Assembly (NCBI RefSeq): GCF_900169175.1
Contig: NZ_FXZM01000018.1
Span: forward strand, 1-32,126
DNA: 32,126 nucleotides
From: Brevibacterium jeotgali
GTDB taxonomy: Bacteria; Actinomycetota; Actinomycetes; Actinomycetales; Brevibacteriaceae
Direction: 5' to 3'
Shown here: positions 1 through 6,781 of the stretch, piece by piece
How positions within the stretch are numbered: position 1 is the first letter of the stretch
Layout of the letters: the number at the start of each line of letters is the position of its first letter
Translations under genes and position numbers: made by a program
Notes under the pieces: model-generated
Database searches by the model: none
Told to the model about the DNA's origin: nothing
What the model saw: only the letters and a program-made list of their open reading frames with translations

Positions 1-254
1 CTGATGAGGAGGCTGTGACGTTGGCGAATGACACGCCGTTCGGTCTGGGTTCTGCGGTGTTCTCTGATGATCTGGAGCGTGCGGAGCGTGTGGGTTCGAA
101 GATCGAGGCGGGGATGGTGTTCCTGAATTCGCCGGAGGGTTCGCGTGAGCATCTGCCGTTCGGTGGTGTGAAGCGTTCGGGTGTGGGTCGTGAGTTGGGG
201 CCGTTGGCGATGGATGAGTTCGTCAATAAGCAGTTGGTCTACAAGAAGCACTGA
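1..254 (+). CDS. NAD(P)-dependent aldehyde dehydrogenase, C-terminal end (5' part outside window)
   Basis: The reading frame is open from the left edge (first full codon at base 3) and ends at TGA 252-254, so only the last 83 or so residues are present. The text ANDTPFGLGSAVFSDD, then FLNSPEG and PFGGVKRSGVGRELGP is the standard carboxy-terminal block of the aldehyde dehydrogenase superfamily: the NDTPFGL segment, the loop after the catalytic cysteine, and the GGxKxSGxGRE oligomerisation segment. It resembles succinate-semialdehyde dehydrogenases most, but the catalytic Cys and Glu lie outside the window, so substrate cannot be assigned. Its codons often end in T or G (GGT, TCT, GAT, CGT), in contrast to the C-rich third positions of the catabolic genes further on. 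It is followed by a strong hairpin. Confidence 0.9.
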   Translation, partial: DEEAVTLANDTPFGLGSAVFSDDLERAERVGSKIEAGMVFLNSPEGSREHLPFGGVKRSGVGRELGPLAMDEFVNKQLVYKKH

Positions 255-295
255 CCACACACGACGCTGGGCGACCAGCTCTCAGCGACACTGAT

Positions 296-327
296 GGGGC
301 CCTGGATCCTGTGGGATCCGGGGCCCC
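296..327. terminator. Bidirectional intrinsic terminator between convergent genes
   Basis: Two 14-base arms (296-309 and 314-327) pair with a single G:T-type mismatch around a 4-base loop. The stem is almost all G/C. It lies 41 bases after the aldehyde dehydrogenase stop and 52 bases beyond the end of the opposing HNH gene, so it can serve both. There is no clear T tract, which is usual for high-GC actinobacteria. Confidence 0.8.
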
Positions 328-379
328 GCTCTGTGTGGTGTTCGTGCTCAGTGTGGTGTTCGTTCCTGGTCGAATGTTC

Positions 380-2995
380 CTAGAACGGCGGCGGATCGTC
401 GTCGACGTCGTCTTCTGTGCCTGAGCCTGGTTCTGGCTCGGATTCGAGCTTCGACTTCGTCGCTGAGTCGGACCCCGGCTTCGGTGTGCTGCGCGGACCG
501 ATGCCTTCATCGACGATCACGACCCGCCTGTGGGCGAAGGCGTCATGGAGGACAGTCGCCAGCCCGTCTTCGGCGATCGAGAGTCTCGGCCCGGTGCTCG
601 ACCGCTTGGGGGCAGACCGGCTCTTCTCGCTGTGCGCTCGGTCGTCGGATCGGGTGTCCTCGACGTTCACGGGCCGGACTCCGAAGAACACCGGGGTGTG
701 AAGGCTGCCGGTTAGTCCGTGCTCGAGCTCGAAATGCTCAATGCGCATCGGGATGAGGGTCCGGTACCGGATGCGTTCCGAAGCCGACTGTGGTCGAGCG
801 GCACCGTGAGCAACCGCCTGTCCAGGCACCTGCCCAGACGACCGTGAGGGGCTCTTCTGACGCTGTGCTGCCGCTGCCGTCAGCCTCGTGGCCTCATCCA
901 GCTTCGCTTCCGCGTCGGCGTGGGCGAGTGCTGCGAGCTGTTCGTCGCGCGCCGCTCTCCGTTCTCTCGTGCGAGCAGTGGCCTCCTGCTCACGGAGCCT
1001 GTCTGTTCGGTCCTGCAGTCCTTGACGTGTCACCTCCGCCCAGCGGCGGATGCGAATCTGCTCCTGGACGAGGGTCGCCCTCTCTGACGTCCTCGTGGCC
1101 CGACGCTTCTCCGCGGCGTGTTCGGCGGCGACGAAGTCCCGTCCGGCCTGGTCGAATGCGGCGTCCGCGACGCGGCGGTTGGTCTGCGGGTCGCGGATCG
1201 TCCTCCGCTCCACTGTGCGTCGCGCCTCGCGGCGTGCTGGCGTGTCTTCGGGGGCACACGCTGCTGTGAGGACTCCGCCGTCATCCACGGAAGGGGCGAC
1301 GGTGGTGGCTGTCGTGCCCAGAGGAAGGAACCACTCGACCTCGCCGTTCTGGGTGCGGCGCATGCGGATTCGTCCTTCCGTCTTCGCCTGGTGGTGCGAT
1401 GTGCAGAGCGGATGCAGATTGGCGGGCTCTGTCCGGCCGCCGATTTCAGGGTGCTCGTGGTCGAACGGGATGCCGTGGTCGATCTCGCATTCCTGCGCCG
1501 GTCTGCTGCACCCGGGCACTGTGCAGGTCTGCCATGTGCCGAGCACAGAGAGGCGGGTGGCTTTGTCCGGCTTGTACTTGAGTGCGACCTCGTCGAGTAC
1601 CTGCCCTGTCGCCGGGTCGGTGAGCATCCGGTACCAGAACGTGGATGAGGCGGCGATGGTGCGGGCCATGTCTGCCGGGAGGGGCTCGCCTGCGATGGTG
1701 CCCGGCCTGTCATCCAGCCCCAGGAGCGTGGTCATCGGAACCGTCACAACGACGGTCGCCTGCTTGCGGAGGACCGTTGCCTCATCCGGGCAGACGATGT
1801 CGACGTGATAGCGATCGGTCGTCTCGCCGCCCACGGTCACCCGTTCCAGCACACTCTGCGTGCGCGGGGTGGCGCCGATGAGGAGGTCGAACATCAGTTG
1901 CCGGATCGAGCGATCGTCGGAGCGCGAGAGGCTACTCAGGTCAGGCAGGCCTTCGACGTCAGACGCCACCTTGTCGTCAGGCACACTCTTGTCGTCAGAG
2001 GACTCCTCGCCATCGGACGATCTGCTGCCGAAAGAAGGCGTCGACCCGCTTTCGTTGTATGTGGAGCGATCGGTGCGGGTGACTGTCATGTTCGTGAGCT
2101 GGTTCTTCCAGATCGCGGTCGCTGCGGCCCTCGTCGCTGTGTGGTGGGCTTCGATGACAGGGGCCGGACCTTTCATGCAGTGGAGCGCGAGGCCGTCGGG
2201 CAGGTGTTCGACCCAGACGCTGCGCTCAGTCCGCGCCCGGGCGGCCAGGACAGGTCTGCTCTCGAACTGTGCGAGGAAGGAGGCGGCGTGCCGGAGGAAC
2301 TGGCCCAGGGAATATCGGGGATCCAGCCCGGCGAGGAACACGTCGAGGGCATGCAGGTGGGTGAGCGGCAGGTGCTTGAACCTGCGCGTGAGTGCCTCCC
2401 ACCGATTGAACCGGATCTGACCGCTGAGCATTGACCGCAGGAGCAGCGGCATCCCGATGTATGCGGTGAGAGCGAGCCCGACGCGACGACGAGAGTCACC
2501 CGTTCGTGCGTTCAGCCGGACGTTCAGGACGGCCTCGTGCTCACGTTCGAGCAGATACTCCGCGCGTGTGAGGAAGCGTTCCGGGTCCTCGAGGCTCAGG
2601 GGAGTGGCGTCGACTGCGCTGTCAGGCCCTGCACGATCGGGCTCTTCGTCAGCCAGCAGATCTGCGAGCCGGACCTCCGAGCTGCGGCGAGTGAGGGCCA
2701 GTGTGAGTGCGGTGGTGGCGATGTGGACGAGTTCATGTGCGCGGAGCCGGTCGACCATCGCGGTATGCGACGAGAGCACGTCCGCGCATGAGGACGGTGT
2801 CTGGTCGGCACTGGACTCACCGGAACCAGCGGTGGGGTTGATGTGCAGGTTGCTCAGCAGTGTCCCGATATCACCGAGAAGTGGGTGCCCGAGGGCCAGG
2901 GCTGCGCGTACATCCGACAGACTGCGGATCCCGCGTTCATCAGTGACGTGATCGTTCGAAGGGGAGCGGTTCGCATGGCCGTCTGCGATGGACAC
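380..2995 (-). CDS. DUF222 / HNH endonuclease domain protein (13E12 family)
   Basis: This 871-residue protein starts at a GTG preceded by GGAAGGGGAG four bases upstream. Residues about 30-470 match the DUF222 layout, including the TVPMTTLLGL and WYRMLTDPATGQVLD segments. The HNH nuclease follows at about 485-540: CTVPGC, then ECEIDHGIPF with the metal-binding Asp-His, then NLHPLCTSHHQAK. An acidic Ser/Asp-rich insert lies around residues 300-345. A long charged Arg/Glu/Ala-rich tail follows the HNH domain (about 560-720), which is predicted coiled coil by composition, and then a disordered end in DDDPPPF. Usual family members are about 400-600 residues, so this one is long. These proteins occur in many copies in actinobacteria and are suspected mobile or phage-linked nucleases; the substrate is unknown. 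Confidence 0.9.
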   Translation of the reverse strand: MSIADGHANRSPSNDHVTDERGIRSLSDVRAALALGHPLLGDIGTLLSNLHINPTAGSGESSADQTPSSCADVLSSHTAMVDRLRAHELVHIATTALTLALTRRSSEVRLADLLADEEPDRAGPDSAVDATPLSLEDPERFLTRAEYLLEREHEAVLNVRLNARTGDSRRRVGLALTAYIGMPLLLRSMLSGQIRFNRWEALTRRFKHLPLTHLHALDVFLAGLDPRYSLGQFLRHAASFLAQFESRPVLAARARTERSVWVEHLPDGLALHCMKGPAPVIEAHHTATRAAATAIWKNQLTNMTVTRTDRSTYNESGSTPSFGSRSSDGEESSDDKSVPDDKVASDVEGLPDLSSLSRSDDRSIRQLMFDLLIGATPRTQSVLERVTVGGETTDRYHVDIVCPDEATVLRKQATVVVTVPMTTLLGLDDRPGTIAGEPLPADMARTIAASSTFWYRMLTDPATGQVLDEVALKYKPDKATRLSVLGTWQTCTVPGCSRPAQECEIDHGIPFDHEHPEIGGRTEPANLHPLCTSHHQAKTEGRIRMRRTQNGEVEWFLPLGTTATTVAPSVDDGGVLTAACAPEDTPARREARRTVERRTIRDPQTNRRVADAAFDQAGRDFVAAEHAAEKRRATRTSERATLVQEQIRIRRWAEVTRQGLQDRTDRLREQEATARTRERRAARDEQLAALAHADAEAKLDEATRLTAAAAQRQKSPSRSSGQVPGQAVAHGAARPQSASERIRYRTLIPMRIEHFELEHGLTGSLHTPVFFGVRPVNVEDTRSDDRAHSEKSRSAPKRSSTGPRLSIAEDGLATVLHDAFAHRRVVIVDEGIGPRSTPKPGSDSATKSKLESEPEPGSGTEDDVDDDPPPF

Positions 2996-3058
2996 CGTGC
3001 TCCCCTTCCGTCAACAGCGGCGATCATTGTGGCGGTCGCTGTGAGCGATCATCGTTGA

Positions 3059-3099
3059 TCGAGTAGTTCTATTGTAGACTCGAACGCGCTGCCCCACAA
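3059..3099 (-). promoter_or_regulatory. Promoter of the HNH gene embedded in an inverted repeat
   Basis: On the minus strand TTGTGG (3094-3099) and TACAAT (3071-3076) are separated by 17 bases, giving a predicted start about 68 bases before the GTG. The -10 hexamer is bracketed by TCGAGT (3059-3064) and ACTCGA (3078-3083), a perfect 6-base inverted repeat with 13 bases between the arms. Mycobacterial 13E12 genes are known LexA targets, but this repeat does not fit the actinobacterial LexA box, so the regulator is unknown. Confidence 0.5.
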
Positions 3100-3163
3100 G
3101 AGGCTTCAGGGAGCAGGTGTCACACGAGGTGCTCGCAGGCATGCAGTGTCCGGAAACGACGAT

Positions 3164-3198
3164 GCCGCCCGGGCTCGCGGTGTGCGAACCCGGGCGGC
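3164..3198 (-). terminator. Intrinsic terminator of the DUF805 gene
   Basis: Arms 3164-3178 and 3184-3198 form a 15-base stem with one mismatch and a 5-base loop, with the core GCCGCCCGGG/CCCGGGCGGC perfect. It begins 55 bases beyond the stop of the minus-strand DUF805 gene. Shorter outer arms, CCGGAA (3150-3155) and TTCCGG (3209-3214), could extend the structure. Confidence 0.75.
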
Positions 3199-3252
3199 AC
3201 CTCGGCGGTTCCGGACGTTTGCCCGGCAGCCTTCTCCGTCTGGCTGGGACGG

Positions 3253-4089
3253 TCAGTCGCCCTTGGGGTCGTCCCACTCCGGCTTCCGCGCCTCGACCTT
3301 GGTCGGCAGGAACATGAAGACGAGGACGATGAGCGAGCCCACGGAGGGCACCAGGTAGAGCAGCAGGAACAGGGCGGAGAACCCTGCGTCGTGCAGACGT
3401 CGCGCCTGCAGCGCCAGTGTGGGGACGAGGAGCGCCAGCGACACCAGCAGAAGGAGGATCCCGCCGATCATGATGACGAGCCCGCCGGCGCCCACGCCTG
3501 TGGGCATGCTCGTCGCATAGGGGTCCATCGTCGCTGCGCTCGCGATGACCATGACATACCCGATGAAGAACGGGATTGAGACGACCAGGGTGATGACCGC
3601 CACGGCCAGGTACGCCCACCAGTGCTCACTCAGTGAGGCGTAGCCGGAGAACCGCGCGTACTTCTTGAAGAAGCGCTTGGTCGCCTGCATGAAGGTCGCT
3701 CCGTAGAGCGGCTGGCTGAGCGCAGGTTCGCCGCCGGGACCCATCTGCTGAGGTCCACCGGGGACGGCCGTCGTGGTGGAGCCGGCGCCCATCGGCGCCG
3801 CGCCGTACGCGCCGCCCTGCTGAGGGGCGCCGTACGGGGCTCCGCCCTGCTGGGGTGCGCCGTACTGAGGTGCGCCGTACTGGGGTGATCCGTACTGAGG
3901 TGATCCGTACTGCGGGGGCTGCTGCTGGCCGCCGGGCTGGGAGCCGTACTGCGGGGGCTGCTGGCCGTACGGCTGCTGTCCGGCCGGCTGCGACGGCCCG
4001 GCTCCGTAGGGTCCGGAGCCGTAGGGGCCGGAGCCATAGGGGCCCTGGCCGCCCTGCGGCGGGTCGGACGGGGGGTTGCCGTAGGTCAT
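3253..4089 (-). CDS. DUF805 family membrane protein with Pro/Gly/Gln/Tyr-rich N-terminus
   Basis: I place the start at ATG 4089 because GGGAGAG lies just upstream; an in-frame start at 4179 is open but lacks a binding site. The product is 278 residues. About the first 125 are a low-complexity cytoplasmic tail of repeated PYGSG, QYGSP and QYGAP units. DUF805 follows: RFFKKYARFSGYASLSEHWW just before the first helix, then helices near 160-185, 205-225 and 245-265, and the conserved ALQARRLHDAGFS motif before the last helix. DUF805 proteins are small multi-pass inner-membrane proteins of unknown function; the tyrosine-rich tail is common in actinobacterial members and may be a protein-interaction region. 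The tail is encoded by short tandem DNA repeats at about 3855-3960. Confidence 0.85.
   Translation of the reverse strand: MTYGNPPSDPPQGGQGPYGSGPYGSGPYGAGPSQPAGQQPYGQQPPQYGSQPGGQQQPPQYGSPQYGSPQYGAPQYGAPQQGGAPYGAPQQGGAYGAAPMGAGSTTTAVPGGPQQMGPGGEPALSQPLYGATFMQATKRFFKKYARFSGYASLSEHWWAYLAVAVITLVVSIPFFIGYVMVIASAATMDPYATSMPTGVGAGGLVIMIGGILLLLVSLALLVPTLALQARRLHDAGFSALFLLLYLVPSVGSLIVLVFMFLPTKVEARKPEWDDPKGD
3855..3960. repeat. Degenerate 15-base tandem repeats encoding QYGSP/QYGAP units
   Basis: Copies of a unit reading about GTACTGAGGTGATCC on the plus strand follow each other within the DUF805 tail-coding region, with flanking variants toward 3825 and 4050. They translate on the minus strand to five-residue units, so changes in copy number would keep the frame. 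Confidence 0.65.
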
Positions 4090-4190
4090 TGTTCTCTCCC
4101 AGGTGTCGGGTGCGCGTCGGTGCTGTGAAGGTTGATGGTCCGCCGGGCGATGATCGGACGAGGCCGACCAGCCGGTCACGATGCGTTACG

Positions 4191-4218
4191 TTACGGGTGC
4201 GGTGACCGATTCTACGAT
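4191..4218 (+). promoter_or_regulatory. Possible promoter of the Nudix gene
   Basis: TTACGG (4191-4196) and TACGAT (4213-4218) are 16 bases apart in the divergent interval between the DUF805 and Nudix genes. The predicted start would leave a leader of about 120 bases. Both hexamers deviate from consensus, so this is a weak call. The rest of 4090-4344 shows nothing more than short CCGCACCAT repeats near 4277-4295. Confidence 0.3.
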
Positions 4219-4344
4219 GTGACGGTCCTTCCAGGATAGCGAGGACAGGGCGTCTGCCCCGTGGACACCGCGTTGCAGATCCGCACCATCCGCACCATCC
4301 GCGCAGGCTCGGCGTTCTGCCGATGAGGAGAGGACCACCGCTCG

Positions 4345-4815
4345 ATGCCCGATTCCACCGCTTCGAGACGAGACGACCGCGCGACGGTCCGCACCATCCG
4401 CGTGAGCGCGCTCGTGCTGCGCAGGGGCGACACGATGCTCATGGTGCGGAAGCGGGGCACCGTCGCGTACATGCTTCCGGGCGGCAAGCCCGAGCCGGGG
4501 GAGGCCCCGATCGACACGATCATCCGCGAGGTCGACGAGGAGCTGGGTCTTCCCCTCCTTCGTGAGGACCTCGAGGAGCTCGGCACCTTCGAGGCTCCGG
4601 CCGCGAACGAGGCGGACCACCAGGTCATCGGCGATGTCTTCGTCCACCGGGGGATGCCTGAGGGATTCGACTTCGACGACATCCAGCCCCAGGCGGAGAT
4701 CGATTCCGTCGCCTGGTTCGACCCTGATTCGCTGCCGGAGGACTCGGCCGCGTTCGCGATCGCGCCGCTGACCCGTGCGCGGGTGGTTCCGGCGCTCGTC
4801 CGCCACCTCGACTGA
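4345..4815 (+). CDS. Nudix hydrolase
   Basis: This 156-residue protein carries a complete Nudix box, beginning GGKPEPGE and ending REVDEELGL, at about residues 50-72. It fits Gx5Ex7REUxEExGU and holds the metal-binding glutamates. Nudix enzymes hydrolyse nucleoside diphosphates linked to another moiety, such as oxidised nucleotides, ADP-ribose or dinucleoside polyphosphates; nothing here decides the substrate. The upstream strand VRTIRVSALVLRRGDTMLMVRKR is the usual first beta structure. Start at ATG 4345 has GGAGAGGA about ten bases upstream. The gene is monocistronic and its stop lies in a small hairpin shared with the opposing frame. Confidence 0.9.
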   Translation: MPDSTASRRDDRATVRTIRVSALVLRRGDTMLMVRKRGTVAYMLPGGKPEPGEAPIDTIIREVDEELGLPLLREDLEELGTFEAPAANEADHQVIGDVFVHRGMPEGFDFDDIQPQAEIDSVAWFDPDSLPEDSAAFAIAPLTRARVVPALVRHLD

Positions 4816-4822
4816 CGGCTGG

Positions 4823-5284
4823 TCAGAAACCGGAGAAGAACGCCACCGCCGAGGCCGCGGCCGTCACCACTCCCGCCGCCAGGACCAGCCCCACGACGAG
4901 GCGGCGGACCCTGCTCTGGTGAGGGTGGGGCCGGCCGGGACCTGCCCGGTTCGGTCCGGGACGGACGGGTCTCGGCCGGGCAGGTCTCGAACGGGCGGGC
5001 CTCAGCTGGGCAGCTCTCGAACCGGCAGCTCTCGAGTGCGAGGATCTCGGCTGGGCAGGACCGGTCTGGACAGGGCCCGTCCGCGCTCGGCTGTCTCGCA
5101 CAGGCGCAGGCTGCGGTGCCGGACCATCCGGCGGCAGGGCCGGCAGCCCGTAGAGATCCGCCGGTGGCCCCTCTGCGGTGCATGCACGACTGGGGCCGAG
5201 TGGGTGTCGGTAGTGCTGCACGGATCGCCTCTCCTCGGCCGGCGGTGCGGGTCTGCCACAGCGCCGGGCGGTCATCGTCGACAT
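4823..5284 (-). CDS. Doubtful small protein: proline-rich with one C-terminal membrane helix
   Basis: A minus-strand frame of 153 codons would encode a disordered Pro/Ala/Arg-rich segment (including GPPADLYGLPALPPDG) ending in a convincing hydrophobic helix, LVVGLVLAAGVVTAAASAVA, a few residues before the stop. Its stop and the Nudix stop lie in opposite arms of a small inverted repeat (CTGAC 4812-4816, GTCAG 4822-4826), as seen between real convergent genes elsewhere in this window. The start is weak: no good ribosome binding site precedes ATG 5284. A neighbouring frame beginning at 5288 (MDVDDDRPALW) looks more like a natural amino terminus, so the gene may be frameshifted near 5160-5200, or not a gene. 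This frame fills most of the otherwise empty 4816-5521; the remainder holds only the leader of the next gene. Confidence 0.35.
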   Translation of the reverse strand: MSTMTARRCGRPAPPAEERRSVQHYRHPLGPSRACTAEGPPADLYGLPALPPDGPAPQPAPVRDSRARTGPVQTGPAQPRSSHSRAAGSRAAQLRPARSRPARPRPVRPGPNRAGPGRPHPHQSRVRRLVVGLVLAAGVVTAAASAVAFFSGF

Positions 5285-5521
5285 CCATTGCACTGCGGGT
5301 CCGTGTGGGAGGTGTGCCGCAGGTGTGGCAGGTTCGGCACAGGGCGCCTCGGACTGGATCGTCGCGCGGCACCGCGCTCTTCGTGTCAGAACCCTGACCG
5401 TCCGCGTCCGCTCTGTCGGATCGCTCCGTTCCGCGTTACCGTGAGGAGGGTTGCAGTAGGGGTGGAGTCCTCGCCGTCCACTCAGACATCCAAGAATCGC
5501 ACGGCCCACGAGAGGAACACC

Positions 5522-6781
5522 ATGGCGCTCCCGTCGGAGATCACCACGAGTCTCGAGGAGGGTCTCGACGCGCTCGTCGAGCTCTACCGCGAGTTCCACG
5601 CCGCCCCGGAGCTCTCGATGCAGGAGCACCGGACCGCAGAGACGATCGCAGCCCGCCTGCGGTCGTACGGTCTCGCCCCGCAGACCGTCGGTGGCACTGG
5701 CGTCGTCGCCGTCATCGAGAACGGGGAAGGTCCAGTCGTCGCCTTCCGCGCGGACACGGACGGACTGCCGATCGAGGAGGCGACGGGCCTGTCGTACGCG
5801 TCGACCGCGACCGGCACGCTGCCCGACGGCACCGTCACTCCTGTGATGCACGGGTGCGGGCACGACACGCACATCTCTGCGGGTCTCGAGATCGCACGGC
5901 TCCTCACCAGTCACCGCAACGCGTGGACGGGCACCGTGGTCATGCTGTTCCAGCCGGGGGAGGAGACCGCCGCCGGCGCTGCGGCGATGGTCGAGGACGA
6001 CCTGTGGGACCGCGTGCCGAAGCCGGAGGCGGTCTACGGGCAGCACGTCTGGCCGGGAGTCGCCGGGACTGTCAATCTGTCGATCGGCACAGCGATGGCG
6101 ATGGCGGACTCCCTGCGCGTGACGGTCCACGGCAGGCAGGCGCACGGTTCGCAGCCGGAGAACGCGATCGACCCGATCGTGCTGGGCGCCTACATGGTGA
6201 CGCGACTGCAGACCGTCGTGTCGCGGGAGGTCGCCGGTTCCGACATGGCCGTGCTCACCGTCGGCACGTTCCACGCGGGATTGAAGGAGAACATCATCCC
6301 GGCGAAGGCTGTCTTCGAACTCAACATCCGTACGTTCGAGCCTGACGTGCGCGAACGAGTGCTCGCCGCCGTCCGCCGCGTCATCAGCGGTGAGGCGCAG
6401 GCCGCGGGCGCACCGGAACCCGACGTCGAGGAGATGTACGGGTTCCCGCGCTGCTTCAACGACGAGACGGAGGCGGCGGAGGTCCTCGCCGCGCTCACTG
6501 CGGAGCTGGGGGGAGACAGCGTGACGGAGGCGAGACCTGTGACGGGGAGCGAGGACTTCGGGGTCTTCGCGGATTCGCTGGGCGTGCCCGGCGTCTACTG
6601 GTTCTTCGGCGGATACGCGGCGGACACCGTCGAGACCGGAGTGCCCGGCGGCAACCACTCGCCGTTCTTCGGGCCCGACGACGTTGCCACGACGCTGCGC
6701 ACCGGCGTCCGCGCCGGCCTCACCGCGCTCTTCACGCGCGTGGGCCAGGATGACAGCCAGAGCGCGCAGGTGGCGAAGTGA
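5522..6781 (+). CDS. M20 family amidohydrolase (N-acyl amino acid / IAA-conjugate hydrolase type)
   Basis: The ATG at 5522 follows GAGAGGAA by about six bases and opens a 419-residue protein. It has the M20 amidohydrolase order: FRADTDGLPIEE near residue 80, the metal-binding HGCGHDTH at about 110, the catalytic-base segment FQPGEET at about 145, the HGRQAHGSQP dimerisation-domain segment, and GSEDFGVF with the late metal-site residues. These enzymes remove acyl groups from N-acyl amino acids or similar amides in the cytoplasm using two divalent metals. The stop overlaps the amidase start by four bases (GTGA), so the two are translationally coupled and probably act on the same class of substrate. 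No specific substrate can be read from the sequence. I see no convincing promoter in 5285-5521. Confidence 0.9.
   Translation: MALPSEITTSLEEGLDALVELYREFHAAPELSMQEHRTAETIAARLRSYGLAPQTVGGTGVVAVIENGEGPVVAFRADTDGLPIEEATGLSYASTATGTLPDGTVTPVMHGCGHDTHISAGLEIARLLTSHRNAWTGTVVMLFQPGEETAAGAAAMVEDDLWDRVPKPEAVYGQHVWPGVAGTVNLSIGTAMAMADSLRVTVHGRQAHGSQPENAIDPIVLGAYMVTRLQTVVSREVAGSDMAVLTVGTFHAGLKENIIPAKAVFELNIRTFEPDVRERVLAAVRRVISGEAQAAGAPEPDVEEMYGFPRCFNDETEAAEVLAALTAELGGDSVTEARPVTGSEDFGVFADSLGVPGVYWFFGGYAADTVETGVPGGNHSPFFGPDDVATTLRTGVRAGLTALFTRVGQDDSQSAQVAK

Noticed and set aside
3059..3085. LexA/SOS box upstream of the HNH gene
   Set aside because: Only half of the TCGAAC-N4-GTTCGA pattern is present (3080-3085); the visible inverted repeat has a different sequence and a 13-base gap.
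3140..3215. tRNA-like folded G/C-rich sequence
   Set aside because: It is a simple terminator hairpin; no anticodon or T-arm pattern is present.
4940..5060. Pentapeptide-repeat protein suggested by repeated short units on the minus strand
   Set aside because: The units do not follow the A(D/N)LXX pattern and reflect a repetitive Pro/Arg/Ala-coding stretch.
5400..5521. Riboswitch-like leader before the M20 gene
   Set aside because: G-rich stretch with only short possible stems; no known riboswitch core seen.
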